A stretch of 10,423 nt of DNA from CAZSVE01 sp964610175 (GTDB lineage: Bacteria > Pseudomonadota > Gammaproteobacteria > HK1): contig CAZSVE010000103.1 of the NCBI GenBank assembly GCA_964610175.1, forward strand, positions 1-10,423. The letters run 5' to 3'. Below the pieces are notes generated by a model. It worked only from the letters and a program-made list of their open reading frames with translations. It had not been told where the DNA came from and did no database searches. Below, one piece after another: positions 1-7,137 of the stretch. The position numbers and the translations under genes are program-made. Position 1 is the first letter of the stretch; each line of letters starts with the position of its first letter.

Positions 1-14
1 TCGCGGCAACGGGG

Positions 15-38
15 AGGGAGTGGCGCAAGCCTCTCCCT
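15..38. other. Hairpin with GCAA tetraloop
   Basis: AGGGAG (15-20) pairs with CTCCCT (33-38). Inside it, after a T/T mismatch, GGC (22-24) pairs with GCC (29-31) around the loop GCAA (25-28), a GNRA-type tetraloop. No T-run follows, so it is not a clear terminator. It may end an upstream transcript whose gene lies outside the window, or belong to an interspersed repeat. Function unknown. Confidence 0.35.
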
Positions 39-163
39 TACCCAATACATGTTCCGAAACGCTAATTTTCCCTACTACCACCAAATCACGCTTTATCGAT
101 TCGAGGCGAAGCTTCACCAGATAGATTTTGAACGGATCAAAAATAAGTTGTACAATTGTTGTT

Positions 164-559
164 ATGAATCTGGTCGTAGACACCAACATCCTCCTGGCGG
201 TGGCGCTGGACGAACCGGAGAGGGTCAACATCATCGACTTGGGTCTCGGTTTCAGCGCGATTTCGCCTGGAATATTGCCCTATGAGATCGGTAATGCGCT
301 AACGGCAATGGTGAAACGCGGCCGGTTATCCGAAAGCGAAGCTATCGCCGCGTTCGATATTACGCGGACCATTCCGGTCAGGCTTATCGAATGCAACATT
401 CGAAAGGCGCTCGATATCGCAATGGAGTTCGATATTTATGCCTACGATGCCTATTTTCTCCAGTGCGCCCAATCGACAAGGAGCCCGTTGATCACGCTGG
501 ATGGAAGAATGAAAACCGTCGCAAAGAATTTGAATATCACAGTATTGGATCCATCATGA
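164..559 (+). CDS. PIN-domain toxin (VapC-like ribonuclease)
   Basis: 131-residue PIN-fold protein, the usual length for VapC-type toxins, which are metal-dependent ribonucleases acting in the cytoplasm on RNA. The four acidic positions of a PIN active site are visible: D6 in VVDTN, E41 in PYEIGN, D95 in YAYDAYFLQCA and D113 in TLDGRM. The ATG at 164 is chosen because the PIN fold begins immediately with NLVVDTN; an in-frame TTG at 128 would add 12 residues with no family support. No strong ribosome binding site is seen. The last bases overlap the next gene as ATGA (556-559), so the two are translationally coupled. The toxin comes before its antitoxin, the reverse of the usual vapBC order. 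Family call is firm; the RNA target is unknown. Confidence 0.88.
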   Translation: MNLVVDTNILLAVALDEPERVNIIDLGLGFSAISPGILPYEIGNALTAMVKRGRLSESEAIAAFDITRTIPVRLIECNIRKALDIAMEFDIYAYDAYFLQCAQSTRSPLITLDGRMKTVAKNLNITVLDPS

Positions 560-774
560 AAATGTATACCTATTCCCAGGCGAGACAACATCTGTCGGAA
601 GTGCTGAATACAGCGGAATACGAAGAAGTGATTATCCGCCGTAGAAACGGCAGCGCCTTTTCTGTCGCACCCAAAAGCATGAAGCCATCGCCATTCGATG
701 TCCCCGGAATAAAAACCAAGGCAACAACCGAAGAGATCCTCGATGCGATATCGGAATCAAGGGCGAGTCGGTAA
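556..774 (+). CDS. Phd/YefM-family antitoxin
   Basis: 72-residue protein starting in the ATGA overlap with the PIN toxin gene. The N-terminal half (residues 3-40) has the Phd/YefM pattern: a YSQARQHLSEVLN helix, then EVIIRRRNGSAFSVAPK, where the RRRNG stretch is the usual turn and strand. In this family the N-terminal part dimerises and binds operator DNA, and the C-terminal tail (here about 45-72, PFDVPGI...EEILDAI) wraps the toxin. It probably neutralises the upstream PIN protein and represses the pair, though no operator palindrome was identified. A longer reading of the frame from 391 lies inside the toxin gene and is rejected. Family call good; pairing inferred from overlap. Confidence 0.82.
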   Translation: MKMYTYSQARQHLSEVLNTAEYEEVIIRRRNGSAFSVAPKSMKPSPFDVPGIKTKATTEEILDAISESRASR

Positions 775-835
775 GTGATAATGTTTACGTATCGGAAAAA
801 CAAAAATCACGGGAAACCCGGTGCCGGAATCCGAT

Positions 836-983
836 CTCATCCCGTTTCGGTTCTGGCGCGAAGCGCTGACAAATGACAAATCCGAACGCATAGTGTTCGG
901 ATTTATGTCCTGCCTCCAACGACTACCCTTACCCAGGAAGCAGAACATGTTAGCGCTTCGCGCCAAGACCGAAAGGGGATGAG
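836..983. repeat. Long imperfect inverted repeat with inner hairpin
   Basis: Arms 836-870 and 949-983 are inverted copies with four mismatches in 35 positions; both contain the core GGCGCGAAGCGCT in opposite orientations. The 78-bp centre holds a second hairpin, AAATCCGAAC (878-887) pairing perfectly with GTTCGGATTT (895-904) around a 7-base loop. The element fills most of the 775-1067 gap between the PIN/Phd pair and ubiA. It could be a small non-autonomous palindromic element or a strong structured terminator. No convincing gene is seen in this gap. Confidence 0.6.
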
Positions 984-1067
984 GCTCGGTTCACGCACCG
1001 ATCCCATCAGGATCTTTATTTTTCCGATACCTTGAAAAGGTTCCCGGATTCTCCGTACAAAACCACG

Positions 1068-1946
1068 ATGCCAATAAATAAACTCAAAGACCGAATCATA
1101 CAATACGCGCTGTTGATGCGCCTTCACCGCCCCATTGGAATCATGCTGCTATCGTGGCCGACCCTTTGGTCGCTGTGGATCGCCTCCGAAGGCAATCCGC
1201 AACCCCTCGTGGCCATCATATTCGTATCGGGGATTATCGTCATGCGATCCGCCGGCTGCATCATCAACGATTTCGCCGACCGCAAATTCGACGCTCACGT
1301 GGAACGCACCCGGAATCGCCCCATGGCCACGGGGAAGGTCACCCCTTCCGAAGCATTATTTCTATTCGTTGCCCTTTGCGCGATTGCATTCGGGCTCGTT
1401 CTTATGCTGAATACACTGACCATCCTATTATCTTTCGTCGCCATATCACTGGCAGCAAGCTATCCCTTCATGAAGCGCTTTACCCATCTTCCGCAAGTGC
1501 ATCTGGGGCTGGCCTTCGGGTGTGCCGCGCCTATGGCGTTCGCGGCACAAACCAACACCATTCCCCCCCTGGCATGGTTACTGACAACCGCAATCGTTTT
1601 ATGGGTAGTTGCCCACGACACCATCTATGCCATGGTCGATCGACCGGACGATATTCGTATTGGCGTCAAATCCACCGCCATATTATTCGGCGCCGGAGAC
1701 CAAATGATAATCGCGAGTATTCAGGCTGCCGTGATCGTGGTATTTCTCGTCATCGGTGAAAAAGCAGGACTTGGCATATACTATTATTCAGGCTTGGCCA
1801 CGGCCGCGGCACTGGGACTATATCAACAACGCCTCATTCGAACCCGACAATCACACCAGTATTTTCGCGCATTCCTGAACAACAACTGGTTCGGGGCCGC
1901 CATATTCGCCGGAATCTATTTTCACTACTGCTGTGGTTCCAACTAA
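1068..1946 (+). CDS. ubiA: 4-hydroxybenzoate octaprenyltransferase UbiA
   Basis: 292-residue integral membrane prenyltransferase, standard length for UbiA. It attaches the polyprenyl chain of polyprenyl diphosphate to 4-hydroxybenzoate at the inner membrane, the first membrane-bound step of ubiquinone synthesis. Both Asp-rich Mg/diphosphate motifs are present: N67-D-F-A-D71-R-K-F-D75, and D184-T-I-Y-A-M-V-D191 followed by R-P-D-D195. Other E. coli-like stretches are RPIG...LSWPTLWSLWIA near the N-terminus, YPFMKRFTHLPQV (132-144) and the FLNNNWFG tail, with about eight hydrophobic segments. The ATG at 1068 gives the normal N-terminus; a TTG at 1032 would add 12 residues. No ubiC is visible upstream, so ubiA stands alone here. 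Looks intact. Confidence 0.96.
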   Translation: MPINKLKDRIIQYALLMRLHRPIGIMLLSWPTLWSLWIASEGNPQPLVAIIFVSGIIVMRSAGCIINDFADRKFDAHVERTRNRPMATGKVTPSEALFLFVALCAIAFGLVLMLNTLTILLSFVAISLAASYPFMKRFTHLPQVHLGLAFGCAAPMAFAAQTNTIPPLAWLLTTAIVLWVVAHDTIYAMVDRPDDIRIGVKSTAILFGAGDQMIIASIQAAVIVVFLVIGEKAGLGIYYYSGLATAAALGLYQQRLIRTRQSHQYFRAFLNNNWFGAAIFAGIYFHYCCGSN

Positions 1947-2455
1947 ACCTCTCGTGAGAATCGGCATTCTTATATGACAGCGTCGTGTAACCAAAAGATT
2001 GGCTAGCGAAGCTTCGCCTCGAACCGACAAGGCATGGTAAAAACTTGACTCTTTGTGAAGCCGAGCGGGAAATAAACAAAATATTCCTCAGTCCGGAAAA
2101 TGACGACGGAAATCTTGTGTCTCATACGCTACTTCCAACGAAACGAGGAACCTTCCGGTTGAAATTCGAAACGAAACACAAGTCTTCCCCCTCCAGTGAC
2201 ATGACCTTTCGGCACACGGGGCAGCGGTGTCCGAACATTCGACGCCACCTCTCCCCGATGAGAGCCGCACAATACGTCAGGCCTTTCCATCCGTAACCCA
2301 TGGAACACCGGGTCCGTAAATTCGTCATCGCGATCCCCGTCGTGATTCGTCGCATTGGATAAACCATGACCAATGCAAACCCATCGGCCCAAGGCAAGGC
2401 ACCACACAACCATCCACCACCCATTTCCAACCAAAACCAAGGACGAACCTGACTC
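1947..2455. other. Gene-poor interval between ubiA and the M14 peptidase
   Basis: About 510 bp with no recognisable gene. Open frames exist on both strands (for example 2045-2296 plus and 2122-2478 minus), but none has a family signature or ribosome binding site. The stretch 2008-2023 is an exact inverted copy of the 16 bases at 100-115 (core GGCGAAGCTTC), and its own GCGAAGCTTCGC is palindromic. Treated as intergenic. Confidence 0.4.
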
Positions 2456-3394
2456 ATGACCACGCATAACGTGGACATTCAGCGCCCACTCGGAATTCGC
2501 ATCCTTTTGGGTCTCTTGATTTTCTCGAGCATCCTTGCCAACGACACGATCAGTAACGCGGCACTAGCCGCCACGACTACAGTCTCGGAATTCGGTTTTC
2601 CCCTAGCAACGCCACAAATCAACGACATCCCCACTGCCGCGCAGATGTGCCACCGCATCGGCAAGAAATTAGGCACCGTCAGTGTCGAGGGGTGTCTTGC
2701 GCGTCGACTCTCCGCCACCGACGGATTGTCCGTCCAGCGACAACCCATCCTGGCAAAAGAATATTTCCCAACGCTACAGCCACGACCTCGTATCCTGCTA
2801 TTCGGCGGAATCCACGGAGACGAATTCTCCTCCGTCAGCATCGTCTTCAAATGGATAAAAATGCTGGACAACCAGAATTTCAACTTATTCCACTGGTACG
2901 TCGTGCCGCTACTCAACCCAGATGGGCTACTTCGAAAAAAATCCCAGCGCATGAACGCAAACGACATCGACTTGAATCGGAATTTCCCCCCCTGGGGCGG
3001 ACAACAAAAGGCAAGCCTGGAATACTGGATCCGACATGCAAAGCGCAACCCGAGACGCTACCCAGGGCCCGAACCGCTCAGTGAGCCGGAAACCCGTTGG
3101 CTGGTAAAAAAAATCGATGGCTTCCGACCCGACGTTATCATTGCCGTCCATGCCCCCTATGGCGTCGTCGACTTCGACGGTCCCCCGAAGGCGCCGCAAC
3201 AACTCGGACGCCTGCGCCTCAACCTCCTCGGCACCTATCCCGGATCCCTGGGAAACTACGCCGCGCTACAGCGGAACATCCCGGTCGTAACCCTGGAGCT
3301 TCGCTATGCCGGTATCTTGCCGGACAACAAGGAAATACAAAGGATATGGTCCGACCTGATCCAGTGGCTCCAAAAACGATTCCCGGATGCCTAA
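2456..3394 (+). CDS. Exported M14-type zinc carboxypeptidase-like protein
   Basis: 312-residue protein of the M14 metallocarboxypeptidase superfamily, closest in style to bacterial short M14 proteins such as murein tripeptide amidase MpaA. Zinc-ligand motif H120-G-D-E123 (GGIHGDEF), third ligand H232 in IIAVHAP, substrate-binding N174-R175 in DLNRNFPPW, and catalytic glutamate E281 in VVTLELRYAG are all present, so an active peptidase or amidase is expected. Residues 1-40 look like a signal peptide: basic N-terminus, hydrophobic ILLGLLIFSSILA, cleavage probably near AALA-AT, which points to the periplasm and a cell-wall peptide substrate. An AAGGA at 2439-2443 lies upstream of the ATG. It appears monocistronic. 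Fold confident; substrate inferred only. Confidence 0.88.
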   Translation: MTTHNVDIQRPLGIRILLGLLIFSSILANDTISNAALAATTTVSEFGFPLATPQINDIPTAAQMCHRIGKKLGTVSVEGCLARRLSATDGLSVQRQPILAKEYFPTLQPRPRILLFGGIHGDEFSSVSIVFKWIKMLDNQNFNLFHWYVVPLLNPDGLLRKKSQRMNANDIDLNRNFPPWGGQQKASLEYWIRHAKRNPRRYPGPEPLSEPETRWLVKKIDGFRPDVIIAVHAPYGVVDFDGPPKAPQQLGRLRLNLLGTYPGSLGNYAALQRNIPVVTLELRYAGILPDNKEIQRIWSDLIQWLQKRFPDA

Positions 3395-3548
3395 CCCGGC
3401 ATCGCCGAAATCCGGGGAAAGTAATCGATGAAGACAGTCCGTAAAAGACGCCCCAAACAGCCAAAATTCCCCAATGTGCATTCAGGATACAGCGCATGGG
3501 AAAGTTACCTGAAACTCATCAATACGCCTTAGGCACCCCCTGCTCGTT

Positions 3549-3728
3549 TCACGCGACATCCATCTGTCTGGCGACGAAATAGCGACAACCCCGAATATCG
3601 GACTCCAGCCCCGGAAAATCACCCGGGATCTCCTCCTGAGCAACCCCTTCGACCAACATTTCCACGATGTCCGCAGCCCCGATGCGTATCCCTTGGATAC
3701 ATGGCCTTCCATCTCGGGATGCATTTAC
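3549..3728 (-). pseudogene. DUF433 antitoxin-like gene remnant
   Basis: On the minus strand this reads VNAS then RDGRPCIQGIRIGAADIVEM, LVEGVAQEEIPGDFPGLE and SDIRGCRYFVARQMDVA before a stop. This is clearly homologous to the intact DUF433 protein at 7134-7361 (GGRPCIRGMRIRAADILEML...). Compared with that copy it has a GTA where ATG would be, lacks about 11 residues after the first three (LEQRITCNPKQ), has lost one codon in the LEIADI region and ends three codons early. The DNA is also visibly similar. No DUF5615 partner follows it towards 3395. It is an eroded paralogue lying just upstream of the ABC-3C operon, in the opposite orientation to that operon. Confidence 0.82.
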
Positions 3729-3796
3729 TCACTACTGTAACGACACTTCCTTACGATGTAAGCTTTCGACGAACCGATGATGCCTGGAATCTCGGC

Positions 3797-3802
3797 TATA
3801 AT
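3797..3802 (+). promoter_or_regulatory. Probable -10 box for the ABC-3C operon
   Basis: Perfect TATAAT about 60 bases upstream of the ATG at 3864. No good -35 hexamer stands 16-18 bases before it, so it may depend on an activator or be fortuitous. If used, transcription would begin near 3809. That would put an upstream ATG at 3777 outside the transcript and supports the start at 3864. Confidence 0.4.
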
Positions 3803-3863
3803 CCTGTCTCATCATATCTTGACCAATGTAAATGCAAGTACGCATACCGAAACCTCTTTTCCC

Positions 3864-4757
3864 ATGAATCTCTCCCAGGCCTATTACGAACTGAAATTCG
3901 AAATTGCATTCCGCGATACAAAGGGATCTGCATTTCAGGATTTTTTCAACCGGCTCATGGGCTTGGCTTACAAGGCGGATTTCATGGCCTGCCGTCCGTG
4001 GGGCAACGAAGGTGATCGAAAGAATGATGGTTTTCTGAAGTCCGAACGGAGGTTGTTCCAGGTCTATGCACCGAACGAAATGAAGAAATCCAAGGCCATC
4101 GCAAAAATCACGGAAGACTTCGAAGGCGCAAAGGGACATTGGGGGGAACACTTCGATACATGGGTGTTTGTCCACAACGCGCCCAATGGGTTGCCGCCCC
4201 ATGTGCAGAAGCTTTTATTGGACTTCGAGAAAGAAAACATCGGTATTGTGCTCGAACCTTGGGGATTGGAAGAGCTTCGTTTGGCCTTCCGGCGTCTCTC
4301 GTCGGAAGACCTGGAGTCGTGGTTCGGACCCGCGCCGACAAAAGAAACCAAGCTTGGATTCGAGGATTTACGGATAGTTCTCGAACGGATCTCGGCCCAA
4401 AATGCCCCGCTCGATCAAGCAGTCAAGGATGTTCCCATGGGCAAGATCGAGGCAAATGCATTGTCGGAAAGTGTTGCCATCTTGCTCAAGGACGGAATGA
4501 CAAAAGCGCCATTGGTGGAGACGTTTTTTGCCAAATGGCATGATCCTGACTTTGGCGAGCGAATCGCCGAATCATTTCGGACGCAATACAAATCATTGCG
4601 TGATAAGTTTACCCCGAATGAAGTCTTTTCCGAATTACAAGGCTGGGCCGGGGGTTCGGATCGGGGAACCCCAGAACACGAATTGTCAGTTCTGACGGTG
4701 TTGGCCTACTACTTCGAGCGTTGCGATATCTTCGAGGAACCGCGAGAATCCGAGTGA
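3864..4757 (+). CDS. ABC-3C system first component (effector plus CTD)
   Basis: 297-residue protein in the position of the effector/CTD component of ABC-three-component conflict systems. The N-terminal half (about 8-145) has alternating strands and helices with G50-D51-R-K-N-D55-G-F, then R-L-F-Q66-V-Y68-A-P, resembling Mrr/PD-(D/E)XK nuclease cores (GDxxxDG...QxK) but with Tyr where the catalytic Lys is expected. The C-terminal part (about 175-265, APLDQAVKDVPMGKIEANAL...KAPLVETFFAKWHDPDFGERIAESFR) looks like an ABC-3C C-terminal domain, thought to link the effector to the ATPase. ATG at 3864 is preferred over 3777 because the domain starts at once and a TATAAT lies between them. A short gap (17 bp) separates it from the next gene. 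System call from context and motifs; nuclease activity unproven. Confidence 0.72.
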   Translation: MNLSQAYYELKFEIAFRDTKGSAFQDFFNRLMGLAYKADFMACRPWGNEGDRKNDGFLKSERRLFQVYAPNEMKKSKAIAKITEDFEGAKGHWGEHFDTWVFVHNAPNGLPPHVQKLLLDFEKENIGIVLEPWGLEELRLAFRRLSSEDLESWFGPAPTKETKLGFEDLRIVLERISAQNAPLDQAVKDVPMGKIEANALSESVAILLKDGMTKAPLVETFFAKWHDPDFGERIAESFRTQYKSLRDKFTPNEVFSELQGWAGGSDRGTPEHELSVLTVLAYYFERCDIFEEPRESE

Positions 4758-4774
4758 ACTCTGGGAGATAGCCA

Positions 4775-5023
4775 ATGATCCTTCCCTCGAAACACCTTTC
4801 CCAGGATCGAGCCCTGCTTACCATTGGCGCCAGAATCCTGCGAAGACTGGAACGGCCCGAGACGGTTTCCGCCGTGTGGGAAGAGTTTGCCCCGCAAGCC
4901 GCGGGAACATCGTCCAGCATTCCATCCATTGGCTATGATTATTTCGTGCTGGCCTTGGATCTCCTTTTCCTCATGGGCGCCATCGGACTCCGAGATGGAC
5001 TGCTGTATAGGAAAACCCCATGA
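4775..5023 (+). CDS. ABC-3C middle component (MC6-like)
   Basis: 82-residue protein between effector and ATPase genes. It has an N-terminal helical part (LSQDRALLTIGARILRRL), a variable loop, and a hydrophobic segment (YDYFVLALDLLFLMGAIGL, about 56-74) ending in LRDGLLYRK. This pattern, and the slot before a DUF2326 gene, match the small winged-helix-like middle components of ABC-3C systems, most like the type called MC6; that subtype label is from memory. GGGAG at 4763-4767, seven bases before the ATG, is a good ribosome binding site and fixes the start. Its stop overlaps the ATPase start as ATGA (5020-5023), so the two are translationally coupled. Confidence 0.72.
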   Translation: MILPSKHLSQDRALLTIGARILRRLERPETVSAVWEEFAPQAAGTSSSIPSIGYDYFVLALDLLFLMGAIGLRDGLLYRKTP

Positions 5024-6750
5024 TTTATCGCATCGACAGCACCCTGCCCACCTTCAAGACACTCGAGTTCAAGCCGGGCCTCAATGTATTGCTGGCCCGT
5101 AAGGAAACGGAGGCAAGCGATAAACAGACCCGCAACCGGGCGGGCAAGACGAGCGTAATCGAGATCGCGCACTTTCTCACGGGCGCGGATGCAGGGAAGG
5201 GTTCCCTTTTTCGGGAAAAAGAGTTGCAGGACGTTTCTTTTGGCATGGAATTCGATTTGAAGGGCAAAAGAATTTGGGTCAGGCGCAGCTGTCAGGATAA
5301 GGAAAGATCACGGATTTTCGTATCAGGAACCGATGATTTTAGAGGAAAAGACTCGATCCCCAATACCGAATGGAAGGAGAAGCTCGGTGAATATATGTTC
5401 GGCTTGAATGCCGTACAAGGCGTTGCAAAATATACGCCCACCTTTCGATCACTCTTTGCCTATCTCGTTCGACGACAGCTTTCCGATGCTTTTATAAAGC
5501 CGGAAAATCAAGCCAAAATGCAAAACACATGGGATTGGCAGATAGCCCTCCTGTACTTGCTGGACCTCGACTGGAAGATAGCCGGCGATTGGCAATTGGT
5601 TCGAGATCGCGAGAAAAACTTGAGGGAACTAAAGAAAGCAGCAGAGAATGGGGCATTCGGAAGCATTATCGGCAAAGCGGCCGATCTACGGACGAAACTC
5701 ACTATAGCCGAGGATGATCTGAAAAGACTCGAATCGCAACTGGCATCCTTTCGCGTGTTGCCGCAATACCGGGAACTGGAATCGGAAGCAGACCAAATTA
5801 CCAGGGAGATGAAAACACTGACCAATGACGACACAATCGACAACGCTACAATCAGCGACCTTGAGAAGGCTTTGCACTCGGAAGCCCCACCACCGCTATC
5901 CGATCTAGAATCGGTCTATGCCGAGGCTGGCGTGGTTTTGCCGGGCGTCGCCATCGCGCGTTACGACGAAGTCCGTAGTTTCCACCAATCGGTGATCCGC
6001 AACCGCCGGGATTATCTTACCGACGAACTTACCTCCACCAGGCAGCGCATGGAATCCCGAAAGCATAGACAAGCGACACTCGACCGACGCAAATCGGAGA
6101 TCATGCGTATCCTTGAAAGCCACGGCGCGCTGGATCAGTTTTCCAAGCTGCAAGGCGAAGCCGGCAAATTGAAGGTGGAGGTGGAAACCCTACGCCAACG
6201 GTTCGAAGCAGCCGAACAACTGGAAGGGACCAAGACTGAATTGAAGAGCGAGCGGAATCGATTGGAAGCACGGCTGCGCCGGGATTTTTTAGAGCAAAAA
6301 CCGCGCTTGGATGAGGCAATCCTCGCCTTCGAGAAAATCTCCCGTCGGCTTTATGAATCGGCGGGCAGCATGACGGTGAAGGAAACGAACAATGGGCCGA
6401 AATTCGAATTTCCCATGCAGGGTTCGCGCAGCAAGGGCATCAAGAACATGCAGATCTTCTGTTTCGATCTCATGCTCATGCGCCTTTGCGCCAAACGCGG
6501 CATCGGACCCGGATTCCTGATTCACGATAGCCATCTCTTCGATGGCGTGGATGGACGTCAGCTCATCAGCGCCTTGAAAGTCGGGGCCGAGACTGCGGAA
6601 GAACAGGGTTTTCAGTACATCGTTACCCTGAACGAGGATGACGCCTTCAAGGAAACTATCGAGGGATTCGATCTCCAAAGGCACATACTGCCCGTATCGC
6701 TTACCGACGCCACCGAAGACGGCGGATTGTTCGGTATGCGATTCGGATGA
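5020..6750 (+). CDS. DUF2326 SMC/Rad50-like ABC ATPase of ABC-3C system
   Basis: 576-residue ATPase. Near the N-terminus, RNRAGKTSVIE gives the Walker A (N39-R-A-G42-K43-T44). A long coiled coil runs from about 190 to 445, interrupted near 300-335 by LPGVAIARYDEVRSFHQSVI, a hinge-like segment typical of DUF2326. The C-terminal head has a signature-like GSRSKGIKNMQ (468-478), then FLIHDSHLFDGVD (499-511) as Walker B/D-loop with D503, and a late IVTLNEDD. Like Rad50/SMC proteins it should dimerise head to head and respond to nucleic acid or invader structures, driving the first component. It starts in the ATGA overlap with the middle component. Complete and apparently intact. No membrane segment, so cytoplasmic. 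Confidence 0.88.
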   Translation: MIYRIDSTLPTFKTLEFKPGLNVLLARKETEASDKQTRNRAGKTSVIEIAHFLTGADAGKGSLFREKELQDVSFGMEFDLKGKRIWVRRSCQDKERSRIFVSGTDDFRGKDSIPNTEWKEKLGEYMFGLNAVQGVAKYTPTFRSLFAYLVRRQLSDAFIKPENQAKMQNTWDWQIALLYLLDLDWKIAGDWQLVRDREKNLRELKKAAENGAFGSIIGKAADLRTKLTIAEDDLKRLESQLASFRVLPQYRELESEADQITREMKTLTNDDTIDNATISDLEKALHSEAPPPLSDLESVYAEAGVVLPGVAIARYDEVRSFHQSVIRNRRDYLTDELTSTRQRMESRKHRQATLDRRKSEIMRILESHGALDQFSKLQGEAGKLKVEVETLRQRFEAAEQLEGTKTELKSERNRLEARLRRDFLEQKPRLDEAILAFEKISRRLYESAGSMTVKETNNGPKFEFPMQGSRSKGIKNMQIFCFDLMLMRLCAKRGIGPGFLIHDSHLFDGVDGRQLISALKVGAETAEEQGFQYIVTLNEDDAFKETIEGFDLQRHILPVSLTDATEDGGLFGMRFG

Positions 6751-6776
6751 TGAGGAATGGTTACTGGATAACGTTC

Positions 6777-7137
6777 TTATTTTCCGGTGATTTCATCACC
6801 AGAAATTTCCACGATTGCCTCGCCCTTTTCGAGCATCATCAAGGCCTGTGGAAATAAGGCATTGAATACCGCCTGTAAACGCCGGTTCGTTACGTTGCCA
6901 CAGGTAACCCATAAAATCCGAGGTGGAGCACCCAACCTCAAAACCAATTCGACGAAGTCACTATCCTTACTGATAAATCACCACATCATCTTTAGCATGT
7001 CGCGCGGCTTCGAAAATTTCCCTGTCATCCGCATCCCGCAAGCCGAGAAACTGCAATGAATTGGCTTGTATGGGGAAAGTTTCCGTCAACCAGGGAGCAA
7101 ACCCTGGCGGCAATTGTGCATCCACCCAAAAAATCAC
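6777..7137 (-). pseudogene. DUF5615 PIN-like nuclease gene, frameshifted
   Basis: Minus-strand gene starting with GTG in a GTGA overlap with the DUF433 stop. The first frame reads VIFWVDAQLPPGFAPWLTET... to AARHAKDDVVIYQ and hits TAA; a shifted frame then reads ISKDSDFVELVLRLGAPPRI, LWVTCGNVTNRRLQAVFNAL, FPQALMMLEKGEAIVEI to a stop at 6777-6779. Together these give a complete DUF5615 protein of about 120 residues with the PIN-like acids (WVD at the start, SKDSDF in the middle). The break is at about 6966-6980, and the span is 361 bp, one base off a multiple of three. DUF433-DUF5615 is a known predicted toxin-antitoxin pair with DUF5615 as nuclease. Either a real inactivating mutation or a sequencing error. 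It converges on the ABC-3C operon with a 26-bp gap. Confidence 0.85.
6781..6804. terminator. Possible bidirectional hairpin between convergent genes
   Basis: TTTC-C-GGTGA (6781-6790) pairs with TCACC-A-GAAA (6796-6805 region) around TTTCA, with one mismatch. It lies 30 bases after the ABC-3C ATPase stop and overlaps the last codons of the DUF5615 gene on the other strand. A short T-rich stretch follows on the plus strand. It could end plus-strand transcripts, but the tail is weak. Confidence 0.3.

Noticed and set aside
49..285. Open frame overlapping the start of the PIN toxin gene, considered as an upstream antitoxin
   Set aside because: Runs deep into the PIN gene in another frame and has no antitoxin-like pattern; the Phd/YefM gene downstream is the better partner.
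1154..1759. Long second frame within ubiA
   Set aside because: Out-of-frame shadow of an obviously functional ubiA, rich in Arg/His/Pro as expected for a shifted frame.
2122..2478. Minus-strand open frames opposite the ubiA to M14-peptidase gap, one with a CPVC pair
   Set aside because: A single CPVC without a second metal-binding pair, no ribosome binding site, overlap with the M14 gene start and no recognisable family.
3385..3418. Possible terminator after the M14 peptidase (GATGCC/GGCATC and CCCGG/CCGGG pairs)
   Set aside because: Short stems that exclude each other and no T-run; not strong enough to annotate.
3777..3863. Upstream ATG extending the first ABC-3C gene by 29 residues
   Set aside because: The extension has no ribosome binding site or domain content, and a TATAAT lies inside it; the start at 3864 fits the domain better.
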